A DNA stretch of 64,000 nt from Persicitalea sp963803495 (lineage in GTDB: Bacteria > Bacteroidota > Bacteroidia > Cytophagales > Spirosomataceae), in the NCBI GenBank assembly GCA_963803495.1, contig CAWDMP010000002.1, forward strand, positions 3,162,001 to 3,226,000, given 5' to 3'. A program made the position numbers and the translations under genes. Of the stretch, positions 34,247-42,186 are shown one piece after another. How positions within the stretch are numbered: position 1 is the first letter of the stretch; each line of letters starts with the position of its first letter. The notes under the pieces are model-generated. The model did not search any database and was not told the DNA's origin. It worked only from the letters and a program-made list of their open reading frames with translations.

Positions 34247-35330
34247 ATGAGTAAATATTTTTTTCTCAAAGTAAAAGAAATCACCCAGGAAACTCCCGAA
34301 GCAGTCACCATCCATTTTTGGCACCCTTTCAATGAAGTGGTCAAGTACCAGCCCGGCCAGTTCCTGACGTTGCTATTACCGCAGGATGGCACCAAAATCC
34401 GCCGCTCGTATTCAATGTCGAGTTCGCCTTACACCGACGTCGCGCTGGCCATCACGGTGAAGCGCCTGCCTGGCGGTTTCGCTTCTGAACTACTCACCAC
34501 GCAGACCAAGGTCGACGACGTTATCGAAGTGATGGAGCCGCTGGGTACCTTCGTGCCAAAGGTCGACGCCGACCAGAAGCGAACCGTTACGCTGATCGGG
34601 GCGGGCAGCGGGATTACGCCGCTGATGTCCATCGCCAAGTCGGTGCTGATGGTCGAGCCCGAGAGCCACGTGCAGTTACTCTACGGTAATCGCAACGAAA
34701 ACAGCATTATTTTCAAGGATCAATTTGACGCCTTGCAAGCCAAATACGGCGAGCGTTTTCGGGTAGTTTACACACTCAGCCAGCCCACGGCGGCCTGGCA
34801 GGGCGAAATGGGACGGCTGAACAAGTCCCAGATTTTGAAGATGCTGGAGGAGCTACCCAACCCTAACGGCAGCGCGACCGATTACTACATCTGCGGGCCC
34901 GAGGACATGATGGAAGAAGCCCGCCGCGCGTTGGCTATTCTGGAAGTACCTGAAGAGCGCGTCCACCGGGAAAGCTACCTGACGGCCTCCACCGCCAAGG
35001 CGCACGGCGAAGTCATCGAGGCCCCCGAGGGCGTGGTCGGTCGACGATTCACCCAAAGGCCATGAAGTGACGGTCATCTACGAAGGCAGCGAGTATAAAT
35101 TCCGCGTCGAGCCGCACCAAACGGTACTGGAAGCCGCTTTGGATCTCGATATCGACCTGCCTTATTCCTGCCAGGCGGGCATGTGTACAGCATGCATGGG
35201 AAAATGCGTATCGGGTAAGGTACATCTCGACGAAGAAGACGCGCTCTCTAAGGCGGAGCTGGATTCCGGCTTTATCCTGACGTGCGTGGCGCACCCGATG
35301 AGCGACGATGTGGTGTTGGAAGTGGAGTGA
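34247..35330 (+). pseudogene. frameshifted ferredoxin reductase (PaaE-like: FNR domain plus 2Fe-2S domain)
   Basis: Two frames encode one protein of about 360 residues. Part one (from ATG 34247) has the FAD-binding motif RRSYSMSSSPY, the NAD-binding motif TLIGAGSGITPLMSI and YYICGPEDMM. Part two, after about 35039 (context GTGGTCGGTCG, one extra base), reads VDDSPKGHEVTVIYEG and then the plant-type ferredoxin domain with C-x4-C-x2-C (SCQAGMCTACMG) and a distal cysteine in FILTCVAHP. In paa clusters, PaaE-type reductases deliver electrons to a ring oxygenase, but no oxygenase lies nearby. Without a frame correction, the FNR half stops just before the cluster domain, which could only be made separately from a GTG at 35067. 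Confidence 0.8.
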
Positions 35331-35341
35331 TCGAATGCTTG

Positions 35342-35968
35342 TTACTCCACTCGGAAGCCGTTTTTTAGCATTAAATCCCAGACAATCATTTGATATTCAT
35401 CTATGATGGGTACTGGTAAGTCCCAACTGATGAGTTCCCATTTTTGCAGATTATCAGCTATCAGAATACGGCGCGTTGAAGAAAACACCCATATGACCCG
35501 CTCGACACCCCATTGAAGAAGTCGCTCCGTTTTTTTCTGAAAATACTCGTCTTCATTTTGAAAATAGTCGGATTCGTCCGCCTTGATGTCAATTTCGATC
35601 ACCACATTTGGTGGCGTTTCGGAGTAGTGGGTGGACTCAAAACCTACCTGAAATCGACCCTCCCGGTAGATTGCTATGTCAGCGGCGAAATTGGTGTTTT
35701 TGATTACATGAAGCCCTAGTTCGCCCGTAGCAACAAAGTAAGAGTCGGGCAGGGTACGATTCAAGTACTTTATGATATTGCTGGTGATGAAAGACTGTAA
35801 TGCACTGGTTCCCATGATCTCTTCCACCTTTTTCAATCCCGTCAAAAAATCCTTATACCCTTTCCGATAGATCGGGTGCCCATCGAACGCTTCGTAGATT
35901 AGAATCTTGGGAATATCCAGTGCCTCTTTCATAATTTCTTTATCGAATGATTCTTCAAAAATAGCCAA
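35342..35968 (-). CDS. Uma2-like PD-(D/E)xK nuclease family protein
   Basis: A 208-residue protein resembling the Uma2/DUF820 family. The N-terminal half has GTSALQSFITSNIIKYLNR, and the nuclease-like core has FAADIAIYREGRF (Asp of the motif) and PNVVIEIDIKADESD (E-x-D/K type). It then has KKTERLLQWGVERVIWVFS. The first core motif departs from the SPDV seen in the copy at 30468, so activity is uncertain. It is monocistronic and convergent with the reductase gene. Confidence 0.7.
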   Translation of the reverse strand: MAIFEESFDKEIMKEALDIPKILIYEAFDGHPIYRKGYKDFLTGLKKVEEIMGTSALQSFITSNIIKYLNRTLPDSYFVATGELGLHVIKNTNFAADIAIYREGRFQVGFESTHYSETPPNVVIEIDIKADESDYFQNEDEYFQKKTERLLQWGVERVIWVFSSTRRILIADNLQKWELISWDLPVPIIDEYQMIVWDLMLKNGFRVE

Positions 35969-35990
35969 AAACTAACAAAAGTCTTTCGGT

Positions 35991-36527
35991 CTAAACAACA
36001 ACAATCCCCAGCCACGCCTCCCGCTCCTCCCGCTGCCGGATATGGTGCCGGGCGTGAATCTCCAGGCCTTGTAGCCACTCGGCGGCGTTGAGCCACCCAA
36101 ACCTGAAATGCTGGGTTTTGTATCGGCCGTCATCCTCGGCAAGAGCGTCGGCGTAGGCCAGGCCGTCGCTTAATGTTTTGGCGTAAAGCTCTCGGTACGC
36201 TTCCCGGTCCTGGGCGACGGGTTCGGCACTGCCGGGGGCGACAGGGCGTTTGACCTTGATCGGGGGAAAGCTATTGTATTTATAAACGTTCTGTCCATCG
36301 TCGGTCATTTCGCCACCTTCCTGTCCCTTCCTTTTTTCCAGGCAGCGCTTCACATTGGCCAGGAAGAAGTAGCTGTTGGCTTCGTACAAGTGCTGGTACA
36401 TCTGTCCCAGCGACCATTCCAATGCGTCGGGTTTGGCCGCGAACTGCTCGTCGGTATAGTGGTCGAGCGCGTCGATGTACGATTGCAGCGTGGTACTGAG
36501 TGTATTTTTGAGTTTGGAAGTAGTCAT
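35991..36527 (-). CDS. DinB-like family protein
   Basis: A 178-residue four-helix-bundle protein of the DinB/YfiT type. Evidence is the helix EWSLGQMYQHLYEANSYFF, in which the family has a metal-binding His, and the C-terminal helix LQGLEIHARHHIRQREE, which supplies two more histidines. These proteins often act in thiol-dependent detoxification or have unknown roles. The start is ATG at 36527, directly preceded by a CATTCATC word repeat. Confidence 0.75.
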   Translation of the reverse strand: MTTSKLKNTLSTTLQSYIDALDHYTDEQFAAKPDALEWSLGQMYQHLYEANSYFFLANVKRCLEKRKGQEGGEMTDDGQNVYKYNSFPPIKVKRPVAPGSAEPVAQDREAYRELYAKTLSDGLAYADALAEDDGRYKTQHFRFGWLNAAEWLQGLEIHARHHIRQREEREAWLGIVVV

Positions 36528-36547
36528 TTTTATTGATGAATGATGAA
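36528..36547 (-). repeat. CATTCATC word repeat before a start codon
   Basis: On the minus strand, the leader of the DinB-like gene contains CATTCATCATTCATC ending seven bases before the ATG. It is related in sequence and orientation to 632-660 and 42020-42054. Confidence 0.6.
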
Positions 36548-36629
36548 TGTTTCTGCCAGACTTGGTAATGATTATTTCTGGAAACTGACCGCCCAAATTA
36601 AGTACTATGTACCCAGTACTCGGAACGAA

Positions 36630-38213
36630 TCATTCGCTTTCGAATCTTCGCAGGCGATTTTCCTGAATGACCAAACGCAAAGGGCCCACGGGTCGGCCTT
36701 CATTGTGGAGCCGGTCGATGGCCGTGACGTAATATAGGTACTTTTTGTCGGGCTGGGCGGTGCGGTCCACCAGGCTTCGGCCTTCGTGGCATTGGCCCAC
36801 GATACGGCGCGGGTCGATGGCCGTAGGCCGTTCGCCTTCTTCGAAGCGGTACACTACGTAGTAGGTAGCCGAGTCGCCGTCGGCCGCAATAGACGGGGCT
36901 TCCCAGAATAAATTGACCCCAGCGGGCTGGAGCGTGGCGCCCAGATTCTGAGGGCTCAGCGGCGGCACGTTGTCTTTCCAGGGCATGGAAGGTATTAGAG
37001 CCGGGTACTGGTAAAACGCATTTCGAAGTGAATCCACGAAACCCAGCGAATTGCGGCGCAGCGAGCGCGAGCTGAAATAAATGCTGCCGTCGGCTCCTTC
37101 TTGTCGCAGGTACCGCACTTGATCGGGAATCTCGGAGGTGTTTTGCCAGTGGGTATCTTTGTCCTCGTAGCCTACCCGGTAGGCAGCTTGCCCTACGTAG
37201 AAATGCCGCCCGAAGCTGTTCCGAGCCCACCAATCGACCAGGTTTTTGAAGGGTACTTTGGCGAAGCCCGCCGAGAAGTACACCTGCGGGGCTACGTAGT
37301 CGATCCAGCCTTCCTGCAACCATTTGCGCGTATCGGCAAACAGGTGGTCGTAGGAGGTAAGCCCGCCCGTGGTGTTGGAGCCGTTGGCGTCGTCGCGGCG
37401 ATTGCGCCACACGCCGAATGGGCTGATGCCGAATTTGAGCTTAGGCTTGACGACCGCCAGCGAGTCGTGAATCTGCTTTATCAAAAGATCCACATTGTGC
37501 CGCCGCCACTCGTTTTTATTGGTAAATTCCTGTCCGTACTGTCTGTAGGTAGCGTCGTCTTGCAGGGTCTGGCCGGCCACAGCGTAGGGATAAAAATAAT
37601 CGTCGAAGTGAATGCCGTCCACGTCGTAGTGGCGGGCCACGTCGACGGTGATTTGGGTGATGAAGTCGCGTACTTCGGGTAAGCCGAAGTTGAAGAGTTT
37701 GGCCCTATCGTAGTTGAGCGTCCAGGCCGGATGCGTACGGCTGATGTTTCGGGCCGATACACTTCGCGACGAGCGGTGTACCAGCCGGTTCAGGTTAAGC
37801 CAGGCGTGAAACTCCAGTCCCCGGCGGTGCGACTCCCGTACCATAAATTCAAGCGGATCGTAGAAAGGTACCGGTGCGCGACCTTGCTCGCCCGTTAGCC
37901 ATTCCGACCACGGCTCACGGCTTTTGGCGTAAAAAGCGTCGCCCGCCGCCCGTACTTGTACAAAGAGGGCGTTCATGCCGACGCGCTTGTGGAAATCCAG
38001 CAGCTCGGTGAATTCGCGGCGTTGGCGGTCGGGCGTTAGGTTTTTCTGGCTGGGCCAGTCGATATTGTCCACGGTGGCTACCCACACGGCCCGAAACTCC
38101 CGCTTGGGCGGGCGCACGATTTCGGGTGCGTCCGGTTGGGCCCGACAAGCGATAAAACCGAAGAAAAGAAAGAAAAAACACAGCAATCCAAGACCTATTT
38201 TTTTCGCGCCCAC
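36630..38213 (-). CDS. family 10 glycosylhydrolase-like lipoprotein (GHL10/DUF187)
   Basis: A 527-residue lipoprotein: GTG start, hydrophobic signal (GLGLLCFFFLFFGFIAC) with the lipobox cysteine at about residue 23, then the GHL10 TIM barrel, from FRAVWVATVDNIDWPS to about residue 400. Typical segments are MNALFVQVRAAGDAFY, ESHRRGLEFHAWLNLNRL and DGIHFDDYFYPY, where the DD pair is part of the predicted active site. A fibronectin-type III-like beta domain follows. The family is thought to act on peptidoglycan-derived or cell-surface glycans. It is divergent from the glycogen synthase gene. Confidence 0.85.
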   Translation of the reverse strand: MGAKKIGLGLLCFFFLFFGFIACRAQPDAPEIVRPPKREFRAVWVATVDNIDWPSQKNLTPDRQRREFTELLDFHKRVGMNALFVQVRAAGDAFYAKSREPWSEWLTGEQGRAPVPFYDPLEFMVRESHRRGLEFHAWLNLNRLVHRSSRSVSARNISRTHPAWTLNYDRAKLFNFGLPEVRDFITQITVDVARHYDVDGIHFDDYFYPYAVAGQTLQDDATYRQYGQEFTNKNEWRRHNVDLLIKQIHDSLAVVKPKLKFGISPFGVWRNRRDDANGSNTTGGLTSYDHLFADTRKWLQEGWIDYVAPQVYFSAGFAKVPFKNLVDWWARNSFGRHFYVGQAAYRVGYEDKDTHWQNTSEIPDQVRYLRQEGADGSIYFSSRSLRRNSLGFVDSLRNAFYQYPALIPSMPWKDNVPPLSPQNLGATLQPAGVNLFWEAPSIAADGDSATYYVVYRFEEGERPTAIDPRRIVGQCHEGRSLVDRTAQPDKKYLYYVTAIDRLHNEGRPVGPLRLVIQENRLRRFESE

Positions 38214-38236
38214 ACCAGCTCATAGTTTTGAAGGAT

Positions 38237-38244
38237 CAAAGTAA
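38237..38244 (-). promoter_or_regulatory. candidate -7 element TTACTTTG
   Basis: On the minus strand upstream of the GHL10 gene, AAAATCCGTTACTTTG is one base from TAnnTTTG. The same 16-base string occurs upstream of fabI (62651-62666), which suggests a shared promoter form. Confidence 0.4.
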
Positions 38245-38491
38245 CGGATTTTAGCGCACTTTCGACACGTGGCTTCGCTCCCCGGGCCGAGTGGTGCTTC
38301 CTCCGAAGTACTCAGGCGTTGTCACCCCCCTGAACTTTGGGGCGGTTCGAGCGGCAGCGGTCGCTACAGTACTTCACCTCATCCCAATGGCGTGCCCATT
38401 TTTTGCGCCAAGTGAATGGCCGACCGCAGCTGAGGCACGTTTTGGTGGGCAAATCCGATTTTTTGGTCATTTTCATATGGTAAAAGCGGGT

Positions 38492-40378
38492 ATGATTTGT
38501 GATTTTAGCGAAAAACAGTACCTTTCAACCCATTCCCCCACCAAGATCAACGATTTAGCCGATTTGGAAAATATACTCAAAAAAACAAAAAAATCTATCC
38601 TGTTCGAAGCTGCCTGGGAAGTATGCAATCAGGTGGGCGGTATCTATACCGTGATCCGCACCAAGGTACCCGCGATGGTGGAGAAATGGGGCGAAGACTA
38701 CTACCTGCTCGGACCGTACTTTCACCAAAGGGCCTCGTCGGAGTTTGAACCCATCGAAGACCTGGAAGACTCACCGGCGGGCCGCGCCGTGGCTACGATG
38801 CGCGAGATGGGCTATACCATACAATACGGCTATTGGCTCGTGACGGGTAAGCCGCGCGTGATCCTGTTCGATGTTTTTGGTTCGATGAACTTGCTCGACG
38901 ACATCAAGTACCGCCTGTGGGAGGAGCAGCGGGTATCGACGGTCGACACTGAGGAACTCGTCAATCAAACCATCGTTTTTGGGGAAATGGTGCGTGTGTA
39001 CCTTACGGAGTTTGCGGCCGAAAACGCCAAGAAGGCCGACATCGGTGTACAGTTTCACGAATGGATGTCGAGCAGCGGACTACCCGCGCTGCGGCGCAAC
39101 AACGTGAAGGTTTCCACGACGTTCACGACGCACGCCACCATGCTGGGCCGCTACCTGGCGCAGAACGTGGAAGGGTTTTACAACAAACTGCCTTTTTTCG
39201 ACTGGGAGCACGAAGCCCGCCACTATGGTATCGTGACGCAGGCGGCCTTCGAGCGCGAAGCCGCCCAGAACGCGCACGTACTTACTACGGTGAGCGACGT
39301 GACCGCCCGCGAGTGCGAGGTTTTTCTGGGCCGGATTCCTGACCTCGTGACCCCCAACGGGTTGAACGTAATGCGGTTTCAGGCGGTGCACGAGTTCCAA
39401 AACCTACACCTCAAATACAAGGAAAAAATTCATGAGTTCGTGCTCGGACACTTTTTTCCCAGCTACTCTTTCGATCTTGACAACACCCTGTACTTTTTCA
39501 CCTCGGGCCGCTATGAGTACAGCAATAAAGGCTACGACCTGACGCTCGAAGCCTTGGCGCGCCTCAACTGGCGGCTGATTCAGTCGGGTTCCGACATGAC
39601 GGTCGTGATGTTCATCGTGACCAAGCAGCCTTATTACTCCATCAATCCCGACGTGCTGCACTCGCGGGCGATGCTCGACGAACTCCACCAAACGGCCACG
39701 GCGATCGAAAAACAGGTAGGAGAGAAACTGTTCCTGGCCACGGCTTCGGGTTCCGATCACAAAATGCCTGATCTCAACCAGTTTGTGGACGAGTACTGGC
39801 GGCTCCGACTACGGCGGACGATTCAATCCTGGAAGACGGAGGAGCTGCCTGCCTTCGTGACCCACGATCTCAAGCAGGAAGACGGGATCACGGATTTTTG
39901 CCGCAAGGCCAACCTCGTCAATAACGAGCGCGACCGTGTCAAGATCGTCTATCACCCCGATTTCATTTCTTCGACCAACCCGCTTTTCGGACTCGACTAC
40001 GGACAATTTGTGCGCGGCTGCCACCTCGGTGTTTTTCCCAGCTACTACGAGCCTTGGGGCTACACGCCGCTCGAATGCGTGGTGCGCGGCGTGCCCACCG
40101 TCACGAGCGACCTCTCGGGTTTCGGCGACTACATCATGCAGATTATGCGCGACTACGAAAATCGGGGCATTTACGTCATCAACCGCAAGACCCAGAACTA
40201 CGCCGAAGCCGCCGAACAAATGGCTGACATTCTGTTCAAGTTCGTGAAAATGAACCGTCGCGACCGCATCATGCAGCGCAACCGCGTCGAGAATATCTCG
40301 GACGTCTTCGATTGGACGAACCTGCGGTCGTATTACGACACGGCGCACGATCTGGCGACGAAGCGGAAGAAGCCGTAA
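38492..40378 (+). CDS. glycogen synthase, eukaryotic GT3 type
   Basis: A protein of about 628 residues from ATG 38492 (ATG 38477 is equally possible). Unlike bacterial GlgA (GT5), it matches eukaryotic glycogen synthases: LFEAAWEVCNQVGGIYTVIRTK at the N-terminus with the KxGG-like loop, VQFHEWMSSSGLPALRR, TTFTTHATMLGRYLAQ, TPNGLNV and FSSYYEPWGYTPLE-type acceptor motif (FPSYYEPWGYTPLECVVRG). It transfers glucose from UDP- or ADP-glucose to glycogen. A GT3 enzyme is known in several Bacteroidota. It is divergent from the GHL10 gene and ends at a strong hairpin terminator. No other glycogen gene is nearby. Confidence 0.85.
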   Translation: MICDFSEKQYLSTHSPTKINDLADLENILKKTKKSILFEAAWEVCNQVGGIYTVIRTKVPAMVEKWGEDYYLLGPYFHQRASSEFEPIEDLEDSPAGRAVATMREMGYTIQYGYWLVTGKPRVILFDVFGSMNLLDDIKYRLWEEQRVSTVDTEELVNQTIVFGEMVRVYLTEFAAENAKKADIGVQFHEWMSSSGLPALRRNNVKVSTTFTTHATMLGRYLAQNVEGFYNKLPFFDWEHEARHYGIVTQAAFEREAAQNAHVLTTVSDVTARECEVFLGRIPDLVTPNGLNVMRFQAVHEFQNLHLKYKEKIHEFVLGHFFPSYSFDLDNTLYFFTSGRYEYSNKGYDLTLEALARLNWRLIQSGSDMTVVMFIVTKQPYYSINPDVLHSRAMLDELHQTATAIEKQVGEKLFLATASGSDHKMPDLNQFVDEYWRLRLRRTIQSWKTEELPAFVTHDLKQEDGITDFCRKANLVNNERDRVKIVYHPDFISSTNPLFGLDYGQFVRGCHLGVFPSYYEPWGYTPLECVVRGVPTVTSDLSGFGDYIMQIMRDYENRGIYVINRKTQNYAEAAEQMADILFKFVKMNRRDRIMQRNRVENISDVFDWTNLRSYYDTAHDLATKRKKP

Positions 40379-40401
40379 GCTTGATAAGCATAGCATATTA
40401 C

Positions 40402-40445
40402 AAGAAAGCAGGCCGACTGGATTTTTCCAGTCGGCCTGCTTTCTT
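40402..40445. terminator. strong bidirectional hairpin terminator
   Basis: A 19-bp perfect stem with six-base loop ATTTTT (left arm AAGAAAGCAGGCCGACTGG). It lies between the convergent glycogen synthase and DUF4301 genes. Confidence 0.88.
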
Positions 40446-40516
40446 CAACAGCCTCGATACCGAAGCAATGAAACTTTGTGGCTTTGGTACTCTGCAACTT
40501 TGTCGCTCAAAAAAAC

Positions 40517-42019
40517 CTACTGATGCTGCTCCCGAAGTAAATCGTTCACCGTCTTCACGGGGTTGAAGGTGATCATTGGTACCTCGACAAATAGCGTGTT
40601 CCAGTCGGCCATAGCGCCGTTCCACAGGCCGGGAAGTTCCTGGGCTTTCAGTTCCTGGCCGTCCTTCGATTTTTTGGAAACAAAACCCGTCTTCGGATCG
40701 CGGAAATCGCGGAGTGCGTAGGTATCGCCGTGGCGGTTGCGCATCGAGCAGATCAAATCCACGGGATTGAAGTGGGTCGCATTCTGAAAAATATCCTGCT
40801 GCCCGGCGTCGTCCATATCGACCTGAGCCGACTCCACGATTTGTAACGAGGAAGAGCCGTCGGCGTTGCGCGCCCAGAAGGGCCCGCCACCCGGTTCTCC
40901 CACGTTTTTTACCATCCCGCAGACGCGTAGCGGGCGGTCCAATTTCTGGCGGAAGTAGTCGGCCTTCTTCTCCTCGTTCCAGGAGCCGAATTCGGCGGGT
41001 GGTGCCACGCAGAGTTCTTTCTGGAAAAAATTATCCAAGTCATCCAGCAGTCCGGCGTCGATCGAGGCATCGAGGCGGTCGAGGTAGCTGTAGATCGCCG
41101 CGCGGTAGTCGAGCAGTATCCCCGCGAGCGCCTTCTTGAACGTGACGGTCTCTTCTTTCAGGTGATCGGGAACGACGTTGTCCACATTCTTTATAAAAAT
41201 CACATCCGCCTCCAGTACTGACAGGTTTTCCAAGAGCGCCCCGTGGCCCGCCGGGCGAAACAGGATGCTACCGTCCTTTTCACGGAAGGGGGTGTTGTCC
41301 ATATTGACGGCTATCGTATCGGTCGAGGCCTTTTGCTCCGAAAAGGATACAAAGTACTTCACGCCATAAGCACTCTCGTAAGTAGGCAGCGCTTCCACGA
41401 CCAGCTTCTCGAACCTATCGCGGTGCTCGGGCGAAACCGTGAAATGCAGTTGCACGCGGCCGTTGGCATTGGCGTAGCGAGCCCCCTCTACCAAGTGCTC
41501 TTCCAGCGGCGTGCGTGCGCCGCCAGGATAGGTGTGGAATTTGAGCAAGCCTTTGGGCAAATTTCCGTAGCCCAGGCCTTTCTCCGTCAGGAAATAATCG
41601 GCAATGGCTGTTCGGTCGGCGGTGGCGACGTCATAACTGTCGGCAGTCATGATGTCCTTCAGATCTTTATAAAAGGCGAATTTTTCGAGGTTGTCGAAAA
41701 ATTCCTCTACCGACTTATCAGATTTTCCTTCTTCCAGAAAAGCAAAGAGGGACTTGAACATGCGCGTGGCCGCGCCGGAGGCCGGGACGAACTTCAGAAG
41801 CGTGAGGTCGTCTTCATCGACTTGCCGATCGAACAGCCTGACCTCTTCCTCGGTTTTTTCCTTCGAGAGTCGAAGGATGCCCTCACCTACGGTGGCGGCT
41901 TTGGCTAAGTGAAGGAATGGGAAGCCGTTCACAAAATATTCAACCTGTTCTTCTACCAGCGTGGGATCGGTGCCACGTTCGTCGACCTGTTTCAGGTCTT
42001 CTTCACTTAATATGAGCAT
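40517..42019 (-). CDS. DUF4301 family protein
   Basis: A 500-residue cytoplasmic protein of the Bacteroidota-restricted DUF4301 family. The N-terminus is LSEEDLKQVDERGTDP, and the core has FVPASGAATRMFKSL, followed by FRPAGHGALLENLSVLEADV and FIKNVDNVVPD, a pattern similar to sugar-nucleotidyltransferase folds. A nucleotide-sugar role is inferred only from this resemblance. The start is ATG at 42019, preceded by a word repeat. It is adjacent to glycogen synthase but convergent, so co-regulation is not implied. Confidence 0.82.
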   Translation of the reverse strand: MLILSEEDLKQVDERGTDPTLVEEQVEYFVNGFPFLHLAKAATVGEGILRLSKEKTEEEVRLFDRQVDEDDLTLLKFVPASGAATRMFKSLFAFLEEGKSDKSVEEFFDNLEKFAFYKDLKDIMTADSYDVATADRTAIADYFLTEKGLGYGNLPKGLLKFHTYPGGARTPLEEHLVEGARYANANGRVQLHFTVSPEHRDRFEKLVVEALPTYESAYGVKYFVSFSEQKASTDTIAVNMDNTPFREKDGSILFRPAGHGALLENLSVLEADVIFIKNVDNVVPDHLKEETVTFKKALAGILLDYRAAIYSYLDRLDASIDAGLLDDLDNFFQKELCVAPPAEFGSWNEEKKADYFRQKLDRPLRVCGMVKNVGEPGGGPFWARNADGSSSLQIVESAQVDMDDAGQQDIFQNATHFNPVDLICSMRNRHGDTYALRDFRDPKTGFVSKKSKDGQELKAQELPGLWNGAMADWNTLFVEVPMITFNPVKTVNDLLREQHQ

Positions 42020-42054
42020 AAGGGGGAATGATGAATGATGAGTTATGAATGAGG
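42020..42054 (-). repeat. CATTCATAACTCATC word repeat before a start codon
   Basis: On the minus strand, directly upstream of the DUF4301 ATG, the leader reads CATTCATAACTCATCATTC and continues with another CATC unit. It belongs to the same family and has the same orientation as 632-660 and 36528-36547. Confidence 0.65.
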
Positions 42055-42186
42055 AACGGCACCGCAAATTTTGAGTACTGGCATCCCGGCTCTACTGTTC
42101 TCAAATGGTCCGGTACGCCCTTATCATTATTTAAAGTTTTTCTATGAAAGACCAGGGTTGGACGGATTTACGTATCGCCATAAAAA

